Assembly (NCBI GenBank): GCA_947247005.1
Contig: OX365955.1
Span: 4,846,001 to 4,910,000, forward strand
DNA: 64,000 nucleotides
Direction: 5' to 3'
DNA from: Spisula solida
Lineage: Eukaryota > Mollusca > Bivalvia > Venerida > Mactridae
This document shows positions 43,890-55,259 of the stretch, one piece after another. The notes below the pieces were generated by a model. That model saw only the letters and a program-made list of their open reading frames with translations. It was not told where the DNA came from and did no database searches. Numbering within the stretch: position 1 is the first letter of the stretch; every line of letters begins with the position of its first letter. A program made the translations under genes and the position numbers.

Positions 43890-45680
43890 GTCTGAAATGA
43901 AATATCTCGTCTCGGTTCTATAATAACGGGAGTGCTCGATATATAAGTCATTTGTCGTCCCTTTATCTCCTGTCCAAGATCTATTGTAATATGTACATAC
44001 TATTCTCCATATTCACACGATCTTCGGGTCAAAATTAAGAACACATGTTATAGTACTATACTATTTGTCACATGTTATAGTACTATACTTGTCACCCAAT
44101 TTGTCATTCATAATCATAGCACGGAATTTGAAATTCTATCCATAAAATATCATAGCAGTCGACCCTTTAAGAAATCGCTCTATATATTTATTATAATGAG
44201 ATGGAACGCAACGCATTTACCCCGTCAAAATGGAATCCTGTAGCCTGTGCTAACCAAATAAGAGACACGAGCGAATAGATTAGCTCTTTCGACGAATACT
44301 TACATGTACCCCATCCAATCGGTTCACTTTCGTCTGATTTTACAAGATATATTCATTATTTCCTATATCGCTGGTTAAAAACGAGAAGGTCCGTAAGTGC
44401 TACTTACGTAAACTTTGGCGTAGGGGTGCCTGACTACAGTTTCAAGCCGTCTCTCCCCATGGTTTTACGGGTAGCTAGGCAAAACGGCCAAGATGCTGAT
44501 AGGGATCCTATTTTCGTTTAAATATAACATTTTTCCCTTAGCGTGGCGTATGTTTCATAGAAATCGGTATAGAAATAAAATACTTTATTTCTTTATTAAT
44601 ACGGCTATTTTTTATTTCGAAGTGAAGAAAATTTAGTCTTGGACCTGTAACACAAAGTCACGTGGTATTGATACAATGAAACAGTTTTAACTAATCTCAT
44701 GACTTACCATCCACTTGATGTTAAATGTATACATGTATTGCATATTTTGCAAATTTACTATATTAACCTATCCCATGGACTGTGACTATGTATCAATGCA
44801 AAATTAGTAAAGTGTAAATTGCTTAATATTTAAAGTCATCGCCTTTTTCAAACCTGCTACATAGGTTTCTCAAAACGTTTAAACTGTTTAACTTACACGT
44901 TCAACTTTAAAATATCACGTGGTATGAGAGTATTGCAACATGTTCACTAAGGTTTATTATAAGTAGAACGTATGACTCATGAAGAATTAATTTCAAAATG
45001 CAAAAAATACGAAAAATGGTACGACATATCACATGTCCAAACTGGTTAAAATGTTTAGATATACAAATAAGTTAATATATACAAGCGTACTCACAAAGGT
45101 AATGTGCATTTATAAACACAAAAATTAACGCCATAAAGCAATGCATTATGAATACGTATCAGAGAATAAATTAACTTTTAAATATAATCACCCATTTTGA
45201 AACAGGTTTAGACACCTTTTATGCGACTTTTATGCGCCAAGTAACGGTTACATATAAAACGTACGAGCAGTTTGATATTTCAACCTGATAAGCCACTATG
45301 GAATACATGCATATTTATTCTCCATCTAAAGATGACGCGCTTGGCAAAACTTGCCACCGTGATGTATGTAAAATGTAAATGTAGGCTAATTACGCGAACT
45401 ATTTGAAAGTCACCATATTTGGGGAAGAATTTGCAACAAAAGTTCTATCAGATTTTTAGTCTTTAGTGAGTCGTAGGTGGGTATACTTTATATTGGCAAT
45501 TTGGCACCCCTTTGTACTGAAAATTACACCCGATCCAAAGTAATTTCAAACTCCATACAAACTACAATCATATGGTAATTAGGTGCGCCTTTCTTTAATA
45601 AAAGCGGACAATTATTATTATTTAAACTCGATATTGGGTAGTTTTATTTACCAATCTGGTTGTCAAAATACACTTGATTT
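43890..45680. other. Intervening DNA, no gene recognised
   Basis: 44048-44095 duplicates CACATGTTATAGTACTATAC. 44530-44680 is a diverged relative of the MITE at 32182. 44920-44960 carries ATCACGTGGTATGAG. Otherwise nothing seen. Confidence 0.5.
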
Positions 45681-45686
45681 TTTATA

Positions 45687-46490
45687 CAGGGTGTTAAAAA
45701 AGTTCCTTCTTAAATTTTGATTTTCGATATTATACTGTTATTGACTTATGTTGAGGTGAATATGATGTTTTGTTGACCTGAAAAAAAGTGATATTGACCG
45801 ATGACGAAGTCAGAGGTCAATATCACTTTTTGAAGGTCAACTTAACATCATATTCATCGAAACATAAGTCGACAACTGTTATATTGTATACCATGCCATA
45901 AGTCAAGGAAATAAAAGCTATTGACTCTTTTGAATTATAACAACTTCAGTATCTCTTCAGGAAAGTGTATGTAACTTAGAAACAATAGACGACTCTTCAA
46001 ATGTTCTAGCTAACAATGCTCTTCCTATGTATAATTATGTATGAGAGAGTAGTCGTGTATTTATTAACGGCATTTCTCATTAATGGTTAGGCTAAGACGT
46101 ATGAGCAGCTGTAGGCCAAATACTACGGGAAATAACGTTACGTTGTCTGGAACGTTATACCGCAGGAAATGACGTCACGCCATAAAAAGTAGTATCCACA
46201 CCAGCCTCGGTTTCGGGAGGTGTATATTAAAAATTATAGACCTCTCGTGCAGGCCGTCTAAGCCAATCAGAATCCTTGTTACATAATAGGTATACAATAT
46301 TTTATATTTCTGACCTCAAAACACTGTTAAATTTTCAGGTTGAAATCCAGCGGGTTCTACCATTGTTCTTATCCGTTTGGCATTAAATTAAGCTACTGGA
46401 GTAAGAAATTAACATTGTTTACTGCGTACATGGCTCAAATAAAACGGTAGATGAAATTACATTTTGAGAACAAACTTTGTAAACACCCTG
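45687..46490. mobile_element. TA-flanked CAGGGTGTT element with nested hairpin
   Basis: Ends TA-CAGGGTGTTAAAA and AAACACCCTG-TA. The right half (GGGTTCTACCATTGTTCT, GAGTAAGAAATT) matches the 232-bp copy at 63670-63899. A hairpin with about 60-bp arms at 45741-45871 (TGATATTGACC / GGTCAATATCA at its core) is extra DNA not present in the other copy. Confidence 0.82.
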
Positions 46491-46572
46491 TATATTATAA
46501 AGCATGTCATAATTTAAAAATAACTTTTCTCGCGTCATTTACCCACGAAGGCCGTTATGGTCTGTGTGATTA

Positions 46573-46584
46573 GTATATATAAAG
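46573..46584 (+). promoter_or_regulatory. Candidate TATA box for P450 copy 2
   Basis: TATATATAAAGG, a close TATA consensus match 460 bp before ATG 47044. In AT-rich DNA such matches arise often, so this is only a candidate. Confidence 0.3.
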
Positions 46585-47043
46585 GTGAAATACTCAAACA
46601 AACTTATGTTTTAAATCTACTTATGCCCGATTAGTTTCTGGGTGTATGACAGGTGCTCAAATCCAAGTGTTAAATCTTATCAAACTTTCTTACCATCTTA
46701 ATAGGATTAATTTCCGGTTCATTAAATCATTTTCATTTAAAAGATTTATGTGAATATCGACACATTAAGTGAAATTAAGCATAGACATTTCGTCAGTGAG
46801 TTTACTTCAGTACCGAATAAGCTTTTACACCTTTAACCGAATTATTTGAAAACATTAATCAGTACCATTATCGGAAAAATATTCAAATTTTGTTTGTAGG
46901 AGTACTTAAGCGAGTATTTAGTGTTCTCTTAATGCAAAAATAAACTAGTACGCAATGAAGTGACATTGATAGATCGGTATTATATCTACTTAAGAAGAAA
47001 AAGTTTGCATCTAATTGTCATAAAAATCGGATCCAAGTGGAAT

Positions 47044-47628
47044 ATGAAATTATCGGTGAATAATTTTCGGACGTTGCTAAAACCCGTATCTCCGTTATGT
47101 TCCAGTACGGGGACTAGGAAAGGTGTATATTCCGTTACAACGGGTATTATAACAAAATCGTACGACCAACACATACCACACGAAGGACAGCAACGGCAAG
47201 AAGTATTAAAGGTACCATTGGAAGCGTATAGAAATGGCAAATTACATTGCCATTTTCATAAATATAGCAAAAGGCATGACAATGTCACGAAATTCAAATT
47301 TTGGAATAAAAACTTCATAGTGTTGAATTCAGTTTCGACTATAGAGTCTGTGTTAACTTTGAAGAACTGTGCCGATGGTCGCCTCTCACCCTTCTTTCAG
47401 CAATACGTGTTTCAAAACAAAGGATTTTCATTTAATACGAACTTTACGCAAGTCTGTGAAAAACAGAAAAAAATCGTCAACAAATGTTTGCAGTATCAAA
47501 TACAGAACGGCCATAGGTTGATAAAAGAAGAAATCCCCGTCTCTATAGATCATATGTTGTGTTCACAGGGGGATATAGACAGTCATACACTGGTGAAACA
47601 TTTTCTGACCAATTTATTCACTAAACTG
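47044..47628 (+). CDS. P450 first coding exon without membrane anchor (isoform/copy 2)
   Basis: 195 codons, ends AAACTG|GTAAGT in phase 0. The first ATG of the open frame is 47044. The first 40 residues (MKLSVNNFRTLLKPVSPLCS...) have six Lys/Arg, many Ser/Thr and no acidic residue, with no hydrophobic segment and no PPGP hinge: unlike a microsomal P450 and similar to a mitochondrial presequence. From FFQQYVFQNKGFSF on it is homologous to exons 29284-29684 plus 37320-37479, but without the intron between them. Confidence 0.85.
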
Positions 47629-50600
47629 GTAAGTCTTTCAAACACGACAAATTGTTCTATGGTCGTTCTCAGGATGGGTCTGTATTTCTAGTAAATATAA
47701 TATTGTCACAGGTATCTATTAAATATTGTCACAGGTATCTAGTAAATCTTGTCACAGGTATCTAGTAAATCTTGTCACAGGTATCTAGTAAATCTTGTCA
47801 CGTACATGTAAATCTTGTCACAGGTATCTAGTAAATCTTGTCACGTACATGTAGTTCAGTAAATCTTGCCTAAACTTGAAATCAAGTAATCCTCGCCATT
47901 TAAGCATCTAGTAAATCTAGTCACATGTATCTAGGAAATATAGTCGCGTCCATTTAGCAGTAGGGTGTCCGTGACAATCTAGCATATCTTATCTACATGG
48001 CCACTAGAACCCATTGCAAGTGATTTCTAGTATAAAAGTGCTTAAATTAGCGAAGTGGTACACATCGCAAATTAGCAAATTAAAGCCACCGTGATTATCT
48101 CTCACGAGACCTTTATTCCGATCATCCAGTAAATAGACTAATTACATGGAATCGGGCTATTTTTCACAAATGACAAATAATTGACGAAAAAATGTTAAAT
48201 GTAGGCTGTCGAAATAGTATGCCAAAAATCACATTAAGAAAAATGTATGCATGACGAAATACTAATTTTGCAAATGTGGCTCCCCTTAGATAATGAATTG
48301 TGATTTTTTTGTTTACAAATAATTATTTTGTAAACAAACCAACTGGAAGTTGTATTACGTTTTCTTACATCTTATAGTGTTTTCCACCTTTGGGACTCCA
48401 CTAAAGTGCACATAATTCATGGCTCTTCAAAAAGGTTACCAAGTTACTGCTTTTTGCAAATATCCGTTTAAGGCATAATGTGGCTTTGACATTTCCACAT
48501 TTCCTCTAGCGTGAATTTCTGCCAATCAATCGTGTACGAGAACCTGTACGTGTATCTTGTGGTATATGTTCCATATATGTTGTCATCTAAATTTGTTTGT
48601 GAAACGAAACGCGCGCGTGTAAAATCGTGAGACAGTTTAAACACGATTTCTTCATGAATCTATAAAACAAAGTGTTTATAATAAGTTTAACACCATAATT
48701 AGGCAAACGCATCCCTTTGTGAAATAGTACTCAAATTATTTTCGTCTGTCAAACGCCTTTTATTGTAAAAACTACACACACAATGATGACGAAATGCTCA
48801 AAAAATTAGTATTCACGCAGTCGTACACGTTCAGTTTCGTAACCTCCCTAATATGTAATAGATATTGTACTAGTATTTCGTCAAAAGTGTCTTCTTACAA
48901 GGGTTATTGTACAGCTTGGTGAGGACAAACAACATAATTGTCCGAGGCAAATTGTACATTTGTATATCATGTTATAACCTATGATAACTATCTGTAATTT
49001 CAGTTGATAGGAAGAACGCTACCTGAAGACGACCCAGATCACAATGCATTATGGGAATTGATAGATGTGTTGTATATGCTATTGGACCCAAGTGTAGATG
49101 CGCCGTTACAGGCATTCCCATTTTTAAGGTTCCTACCAATTAAATATGGACGCATTTATCAAGAAGCCATTCGTGCCAGGGATCGTGTTGCTAAGACATA
49201 TTTCGACACTCAAAAGGTATAATGATTTTTTAGGTTACATGTTGCACTTTAAATGTACCTAATTGATATCATTACATTTCGTTGACTTTAAAAAGCATCC
49301 CAGCTTTGTGAATACCGGCACAGACGTTAGTGAAAGCAATGCCCATTTATTTGTCGAAGGTCATGTCGAAGGTTATGTCGAAGGTTATCAAGCGAATCCA
49401 TATGATAATGCAAACATAGACAGTACATTTTGTATTTAAGTTCAATCCTTTTATTGGTCAATTCTATTATTCTCGATTAACATAATTATGTTAACATACT
49501 GCGCCTGGTCAAATAGTTTGATACAGTAAATTTAGTGATTTTAGAGAACTTAAGTATTAAGTAAACAAATGGTTAGCTTTTAATACCTACCCGCTATAAA
49601 GACCACATTTTGACTGGTATTTTTTGTGCAGTGTTTATGATGGTTCATTATCCAATTCCACATTTAGTAATCCACGAATTTATGACCCCACGAAATGGCA
49701 TTTTACCAACATCCACGAAATTTAATACCCACGAAAATACGTGACTTTACTATAACCATATTATTGAATGATTTGTCAGGAAACTTACATGGAAGGAGAA
49801 ATTCGTGGACTGGTTGACGTGTGCTTGAAGAAACAGAGAGATGAGATACAAGCTGCTGGAGACAGCTGGCTTACAGATGACTATATCAAAGGACTGATGT
49901 ATGACACTATCGCTGCTGGTAAGTGATAATAATAATAATAATTATTATTATTATAATGATAATAATAATATCTTTATTTAAAGAAGATACATTAAGATTA
50001 TACAAATTGTACAAAATGATTATATCTTTTTTACAATGTGATCTTCTATCTGAAATAACATATACATGTAGAATACACTCAAATATTAAATGATCAATAC
50101 ATATAAACAAACATCCATACATGCAATAGAACTTATTATATAGATGGACCACAAGTTTTGAGCCGTGACGGGATATTACACTATTAAGTCATGGTGTGTG
50201 AATATACCTGGTCGGGATGCCTTTAAAATGCGTTGATATGTATTTTTGTATGACCTGATGTTGTCAGTATCGCTGGCTCAATCGGTAGAGAGCTTGTTTA
50301 TCATGCTAAGACATGCGGGTTCAAGTCTTGATAACTGCACTATTTTTCGCAACTACATTTTTTTGTTTCTTTTTCGTCAAGAATATGAAGACATTGTTTA
50401 AAAGCCATTTTATATTTTTACTACATAATTATTTTGACTTTTCGTTCTACGTTGTTGGTTGACGACCTATCAGTTTTCGGATGATGCATTTGAATATTTT
50501 ATACCGAGTGCTTGAAGACCGTTTATTGCAATATCTAACGCCATTATTTGTGTTCAACTGTCAATACAATTATATAAATGTTCAATAAGCAAAGACTATT

Positions 50601-53600
50601 TTATATGAGCTCCTTACACACTTTCTGTATAAGGTATTTAATATGAACCATGTTAAATATTCATTAAAATTAATAATTATTATACGAGCATCGTCACCCG
50701 TATTTTAACTAGTTGAAGCCATTTTATAATTTCTCGCGGTTACTATGACTAACGACACCTAATTTAGACTAATGAATCGCTATATTAAATGCATTCCAGG
50801 AAGTACATAACTTTCTTGTGAAAAATTACTCGAACAAGCGATTTAAAAAAATATAAAAAGTGACGATAGCCCGGATTGAACCTAGAAAAGTAAGTATCAT
50901 AAGACATCGCCGTATCCAATGGGCCACGTATTGTGTTAATTAATGGAATTACTTATTCAACGTATATTGGTATTGCTTATATATACCTACCCTTTTAGGA
51001 TGAACCAACTTTGCTGCATAAATTAGTCACGGCTCAAAAAACATGGTTTATCTATAGTATATAATAGACAAACACATCCATCTCGACATTAAGTAAAATA
51101 GAAATGATTATACAAATGTAATATTAAAAAATGAAAATGTTGACTAATTGATTATACCGTTATACCTCACGTTTATGTCATATTTATAAATAGACCGCAT
51201 CCAAGTTCCTGTCAGTTTCTTGTAAGAATGAGGAAATTGTTTTCCCAATAGTAGAATATGTCCAAACTTTGTTTATGGACAGTGTATCATATATAGTAGA
51301 AACCGAAAAATCCACAATATGTTTGTTTATGGGTAATCTCCTCTTGAATACGCTTATTTGGAGAAAAACACCTGTGTCTAGGGCAGAATACTTATAAACA
51401 AGTTCGTTGACCTTTGGTTATGCTTGTATTTATATGTGCCCTAACATAAAACGTGTAGTGTTATTGTACAAAGTTTGAAAACATTTTATTATTGGGATTT
51501 TTTGCCCTATCTTTCATACAAGGAACTGAAGCACACGCCTTTCAGCCGCCTTACCAGCCGCCTTACCAGCTCTCCGTTTTGCTTTTTACCCATCCTTAAT
51601 ATTAGGACCACCTCTAAAAAAGACCAATGTCAAAAGTTCGAAGGGTGGTCTTATTATTGAGGTTTTAAGTTTAATATCATCTTGGTCCCATTGACACTAC
51701 GTAACTGACCATGTATAATTTATTTGTTGTCACCATTTTATTGTAGGTCAACTATTTGTACAAGCCTTTTTTCCACCATAAGTATCCATTATTTAAATAT
51801 TTTCATTTTAAGCACCTATCGCCCATTAAATACATTACTGTTTAATTAAGTGCGAAATCGGCTAAATAAACATTAATACAAGCGTGTAAAGATATTATCA
51901 AACGAAAGGAGATTAATAAAAGAACTTGTGTAGTAGATCTTTGAACATTTATGCGGTTGATTTTGCTGATATTTTATGTTTATGTAATGATCCGCGATTT
52001 CAGGTTTGTCCGTATACTATATGGCAGAGGTTCTGAGACTAGAAGTAATTTGTTTGCTATATGGTAGAGGCATAATGTTTTATATGTACTTATAGGGTAG
52101 GTCACAAATATTTACAAATGGTTCCCAAAACCATTTACCCTTGGTAACCAACCAGTGCTCCTTGGCTTCCAACCATTGATCCTTGGTTATCAACCAATTT
52201 TTTGGTTACCAACCAGTGTTCTTTGGTTACCAATAAGTGTTCATTGGTTAGCAACCAGTGTTCCTTGGTTACCAATTAGTGTTCATTGGTTAGCAACCAG
52301 TGTTCCTTGGTTACCAATTAGTGTTCCTTGGTTACCAAACAGTGTTCCTTGGTTACCAATTAGTGTTCATTGGTTAGCAACCAGTGCAGTGTTCTTTGGT
52401 TACCAACTAGTGATCAGTGGTTATCAACCAGTGGTCCTTGGTTACCAACCTGTGGCCCTTGGCTTCCAACCAGTGTTCCTTAGTTATCAACCAGTTTTCT
52501 TTGGTTACCAAAATACTCCTTAGTTACCAACCAGTGGTCCTTGGTTACCAAACTTGGTTCCATAGATAACAACCAGTCTTCCTTTATTTCCAACCAGTAG
52601 CCTTCTAAACTGCGTCTTTAAACTATTGTTCTACAAGGTTTAGAACGTTACGCTAATATACGACAGTAGCGGAAAGTTAAATAATGATACACCTGTTTAA
52701 CCTGCGGTTGATTGTAAATTACATAATGTGACGATCATGGAACAATTTATTTTATTTTATTTTAGGCATGACAGAAATGATGAAGAGCATCCGAATGTTG
52801 ATTCTTCTTATGTGCCATTATCAAGATACACAGTCACGTGTTCACGTAGAAATTGATGACGTCATCGGTACTGGGCGTGATGTCAATGCCACAGATAGAG
52901 AAAAAATGCCATATACTGCCGCGGTTATTATGGAAATGTTACGTTACGTTAGTCAAACACCTTTAGCAATTCCCCACAAGTGTAATAATGACATCGTGTT
53001 AGATGGTTACGAAATAGAGAAAAATTCAGGCGTAAGTATTCGATCTAGATGCTTCCGACTTCATGATAAAACAATCTTCAATATTAGGGTGACTTTGGCC
53101 AAAATCAAGCTCTGTTATGTGTTACATAGACTGGAAAGGCTGTTGAGTACTTAACCCATGGTTGATTTATACCTTGGCTATATAAGGTTTTCATATAGCG
53201 TTTGTTCTTGTAGACTCCTTCTATATACGACTAGCAGTCTATTTTTATTGTTTCAATATGGCACTGGCCAGGAAAACATGTCCATGCGTACATCCACATA
53301 GTTAAGGTATTTTGGATTGAACTATTTTGTAAAATACTTTTTTCGGGCCCCTTAAGGTTAACCCTTATATATTATAAATATATAGTATACATTCATAGTT
53401 TAGATTTACTCATATATTGATATTCGAAAAGGCATAAAGATGGAAAATTTAAGATTGAAGATAAGAGTCTGGAGTATTGAGAAAACTGGGTTCCATAGTA
53501 TCTTACACTTTAATTAGATTTAGTTTGCCATCAAATGTGAATAGTTGTAGGTATAATCTGGTTGGACGGAAAGTTTGTCTGTCTGGTTAAGCTCTGATTT

Positions 53601-54972
53601 ATTACGAAAAGATACTTTTTAAATGTTGAGTTTTAGTAAACAAAATGTATTTATGAATGTTAATAGGGTTTCGATGAATACAAACAATACCTGATTTGTA
53701 CATTTGTCTCAAACAGGTTTATATCCAATTTCAGATATTTCCTAACTTATGGAGTATTCACCATGATGACGACATATGGGGAGATCCGTGGTGTTTTAGA
53801 CCAGACCGTTTTCTTACAACAGAAGGCACGCTCCTTCCAAGGGATCATAAACTTAGACGAACGTAAGTGTAGGGATATTTTGGTTGATGTCTTGGACTTG
53901 TAGAATGAACTTTTCCACGTAATAACATTGGTCCACTTTCTAATGACTGACCACACGCCAATATTCGATAGAACGCTCTGTCCAATTTTTCGAGCGTACG
54001 CATTCCTGTGTGACGTAGGACCCAAACCTCTACACGTCTAATTTCGTCTGCCACACGTAGACTTGGAGAAACTACACATGTAATACTATACAAGGCTCTT
54101 ATAATAATGGTATTAATAATTTACAATAAAACTTTATTTTTGTGGAAACTTATTTGATTACATTTTTTGTATTTAAATTACTTTTTTGTAAATAAATATA
54201 AAAATAAAATATAACGGATTTATATAGCGCCTTTCTGAGGCGAAATCACGTTCAAAGTCGCTTCACATAGAGTGTTGCAGCCACAAGGGCGCATGTGCAG
54301 CCACAACCCGTGCGGATACAGCATGGTCTGATCAGGGGGACAGACTGCTGAGAAAGCCTCTAAAGGGAGAGACATTAGATACAGGCGTGTCCGGTGCTGT
54401 AGAAGTGCGCCTAGCTCTTATTTCGAATAGACAGCCTGGTTCTTTAATGTGCCCGATGTACAGCACCGATAAACAGATTCATGTCACATTTATACTTTGC
54501 AGTCCACACGGTCAGATACAGCGGGGAATATTATACATATTTCCGATAAGTCTAGTTACCATGCCGGGGATTGAACCCACGGATTGACTTGTGCTAGTGT
54601 GACAGTGCGTTACCACTGAGCTATCGCCGCTATATTAGACGAGAAAAATAATTAAGCTCTACACGGCCATGTAACCGTACACGTTGAGTTTCGCAACCTC
54701 CCAATATTTAAAGACTTCGATAGCTTTACTCATCGTAACCATTGTTTCTTTTCAGATTAATACCGTTTTCTGTTGGTAGGCGGCGCTGTCCAGGGGAAGA
54801 TTTCGCCATGTCCGGACTGTTCATTTTGTTCACTACCATGTTACAGCGAGTCACTTTCTTACCTCCAGAAGGTGAAGAGCTTCCGTCAGCTGACAGCCGA
54901 CAATATAACAATAAATACCCACTTTACCAGCCAGTATTTAAGTGTAAAACAGTGCCAAGAGAACAACGGTGA
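47044..54972 (+). CDS. Divergent cytochrome P450, 515 residues (6 exons)
   Basis: Exons 47044-47628, 49004-49216, 49780-49918, 52766-53031, 53735-53862 and 54756-54972 join with matching phases and no internal stop to 515 codons plus TGA, a normal P450 length. Landmarks: K-helix ExxR (EMLR), meander FRPDRF, haem loop PFSVGRRRCPGEDFA with the thiolate Cys. The fold and NLWSIHHDDDIWGDP point to the CYP2-like clan; family number not assigned. Odd points are an I-helix reading AAGMTEMM instead of AGxET, loss of the C-helix Trp, and no N-terminal membrane anchor. Substrate unknown. TATATATAAAGG at 46573-46584 could be its own TATA box. Confidence 0.9.
47700..47855. repeat. 23-bp minisatellite, six to seven units
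   Basis: TTGTCACAGGTATCTAGTAA plus ATC in tandem, starting about 70 bp after the P450 exon donor; degenerate copies continue to about 47950. Confidence 0.93.
48095..48300. repeat. Dispersed repeat, copy 2
   Basis: Matches 10935-11135 (ATCCAGTAAATAGACTA, TTTTTCACAAATGAC, TACTAATTTTGCAAA). Confidence 0.8.
49004..49216 (+). CDS. P450 exon: F-G region
   Basis: 71 codons, phase 0 at both ends, TTTCAG|TTGATA to CAAAAG|GTATAA (a weak donor). LIGRTLPEDDPDHNALWELI and FPFLRFLPIKYGR match the F helix and the FPxLxxLP turn of CYP2-like enzymes. Its phase-0 acceptor fits both upstream donors (37479 and 47628). Confidence 0.9.
49640..49745. repeat. CACGAAAT dispersed repeat fragment
   Basis: AATCCACGAATTTATGACCC, CCACGAAATTTAATACCCAC, CGAAAATACGTGACTTTAC; same type as 16113-16320. 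Confidence 0.5.
49780..49918 (+). CDS. P450 exon: G-helix to start of I-helix
   Basis: 139 nt, phase 0 to phase 1. ETYMEGEIRGLVDVCLKKQR then LTDDYIKGLMYDTIAA, the entry of the I helix. A (TAA)n-rich tract starts 5 nt after the donor. Confidence 0.9.
49925..49972. repeat. (AAT)n/(ATT)n microsatellite
   Basis: ATAATAATAATAATTATTAT and following, partly self-complementary, 7 nt downstream of a P450 exon. Confidence 0.95.
50156..51039. mobile_element. Inverted-repeat element with tRNA-like sequences near both ends
   Basis: TTTTGAGCCGTGAC (50156-50169) and GTCACGGCTCAAAA (51026-51039) are exact inverted repeats. Inside lie a plus-strand tRNA-like segment (50268-50335: GGCTCAATCGGTAGAGAGCT ... 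GCGGGTTCAAGTCTTG) and a minus-strand one (50865-50930: reverse reads TGGCCCATTGGATACGGCGA ... TAGGTTCAATCCGGGC). Neither has a good acceptor stem. No reading frame. Confidence 0.6.
52115..52600. repeat. 21-bp minisatellite, about 22 units
   Basis: Tandem TTCCTTGGTTACCAACCAGT, partly organised as 42-bp dimers alternating TTCCTTGGTTACC and TTCATTGGTTAGC. Intron upstream of P450 exon 52766. Confidence 0.95.
52766..53031 (+). CDS. P450 exon: I-helix to K-helix
   Basis: 266 nt, phase 1 to phase 0. The junction makes AAGMTEMMKSIRM: the acid and Thr of the oxygen-activating AGx(D/E)T motif appear exchanged or lost. VHVEIDDVIG, MPYTAAVIMEMLRYVS (ExxR) and LDGYEIEKNSG are typical of the clan. Confidence 0.92.
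53735..53862 (+). CDS. P450 exon: meander region
   Basis: 128 nt, phase 0 to phase 2. IFPNLWSIHHDDDIWGDP and FRPDRFL (PERF-type motif with Asp for Glu). Confidence 0.92.
54190..54640 (-). mobile_element. tRNA-derived SINE, minus strand
   Basis: The reverse complement starts GGCGATAGCTCAGTGGTAAC (A box) and has GTGGGTTCAATCCCC (B box), then about 370 bp ending in GAAAGGCGCTATATAAAT. In the last P450 intron. A tRNA-like head with a long non-tRNA body means SINE, not tRNA gene. Confidence 0.82.
54756..54972 (+). CDS. P450 terminal exon with haem-binding loop
   Basis: TTTCAG|ATTAATACC, enters in phase 2. Contains LIPFSVGRRRCPGEDFA, an intact FxxGxRxCxG haem-ligand signature, then the L-helix and a polar C-terminus ending PREQR-TGA. 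A 21-bp minisatellite begins about 20 bp after the stop. Confidence 0.95.
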
Positions 54973-54989
54973 TAGAAATACAGAAACCT

Positions 54990-55250
54990 CCATGTTTATT
55001 ACTGAAACCTCCACGTTTATTACTGAAACCTCCATGTTTATTACTGAAACCTCCACGTTTATTACTGAAACATCCATGTTTATTACTGAAACCTCCACGT
55101 TTATTACTGAAACATCCATGTTTATTACTGAAACATCCATGTTTATTACTGAAACATCCATATTTAGTACTGAAACCTCCATGTTTATTACTGAAACCTC
55201 CATGTTTATTACTGAAACCTCCATGTTTATTACTGAAACCTCATTGTTTA
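54990..55250. repeat. 21-bp minisatellite in P450 3' UTR / flank
   Basis: About 12 units of TTTATTACTGAAACCTCCAT plus G/CG variants, starting some 20 bp after the P450 stop. Confidence 0.95.
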
Positions 55251-55259
55251 ATACTAGTA

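Noticed and set aside
52155..52523. 122-codon plus-strand frame rich in Trp-Leu-Pro
   Set aside because: Reading frame through a 21-bp minisatellite in a P450 intron.
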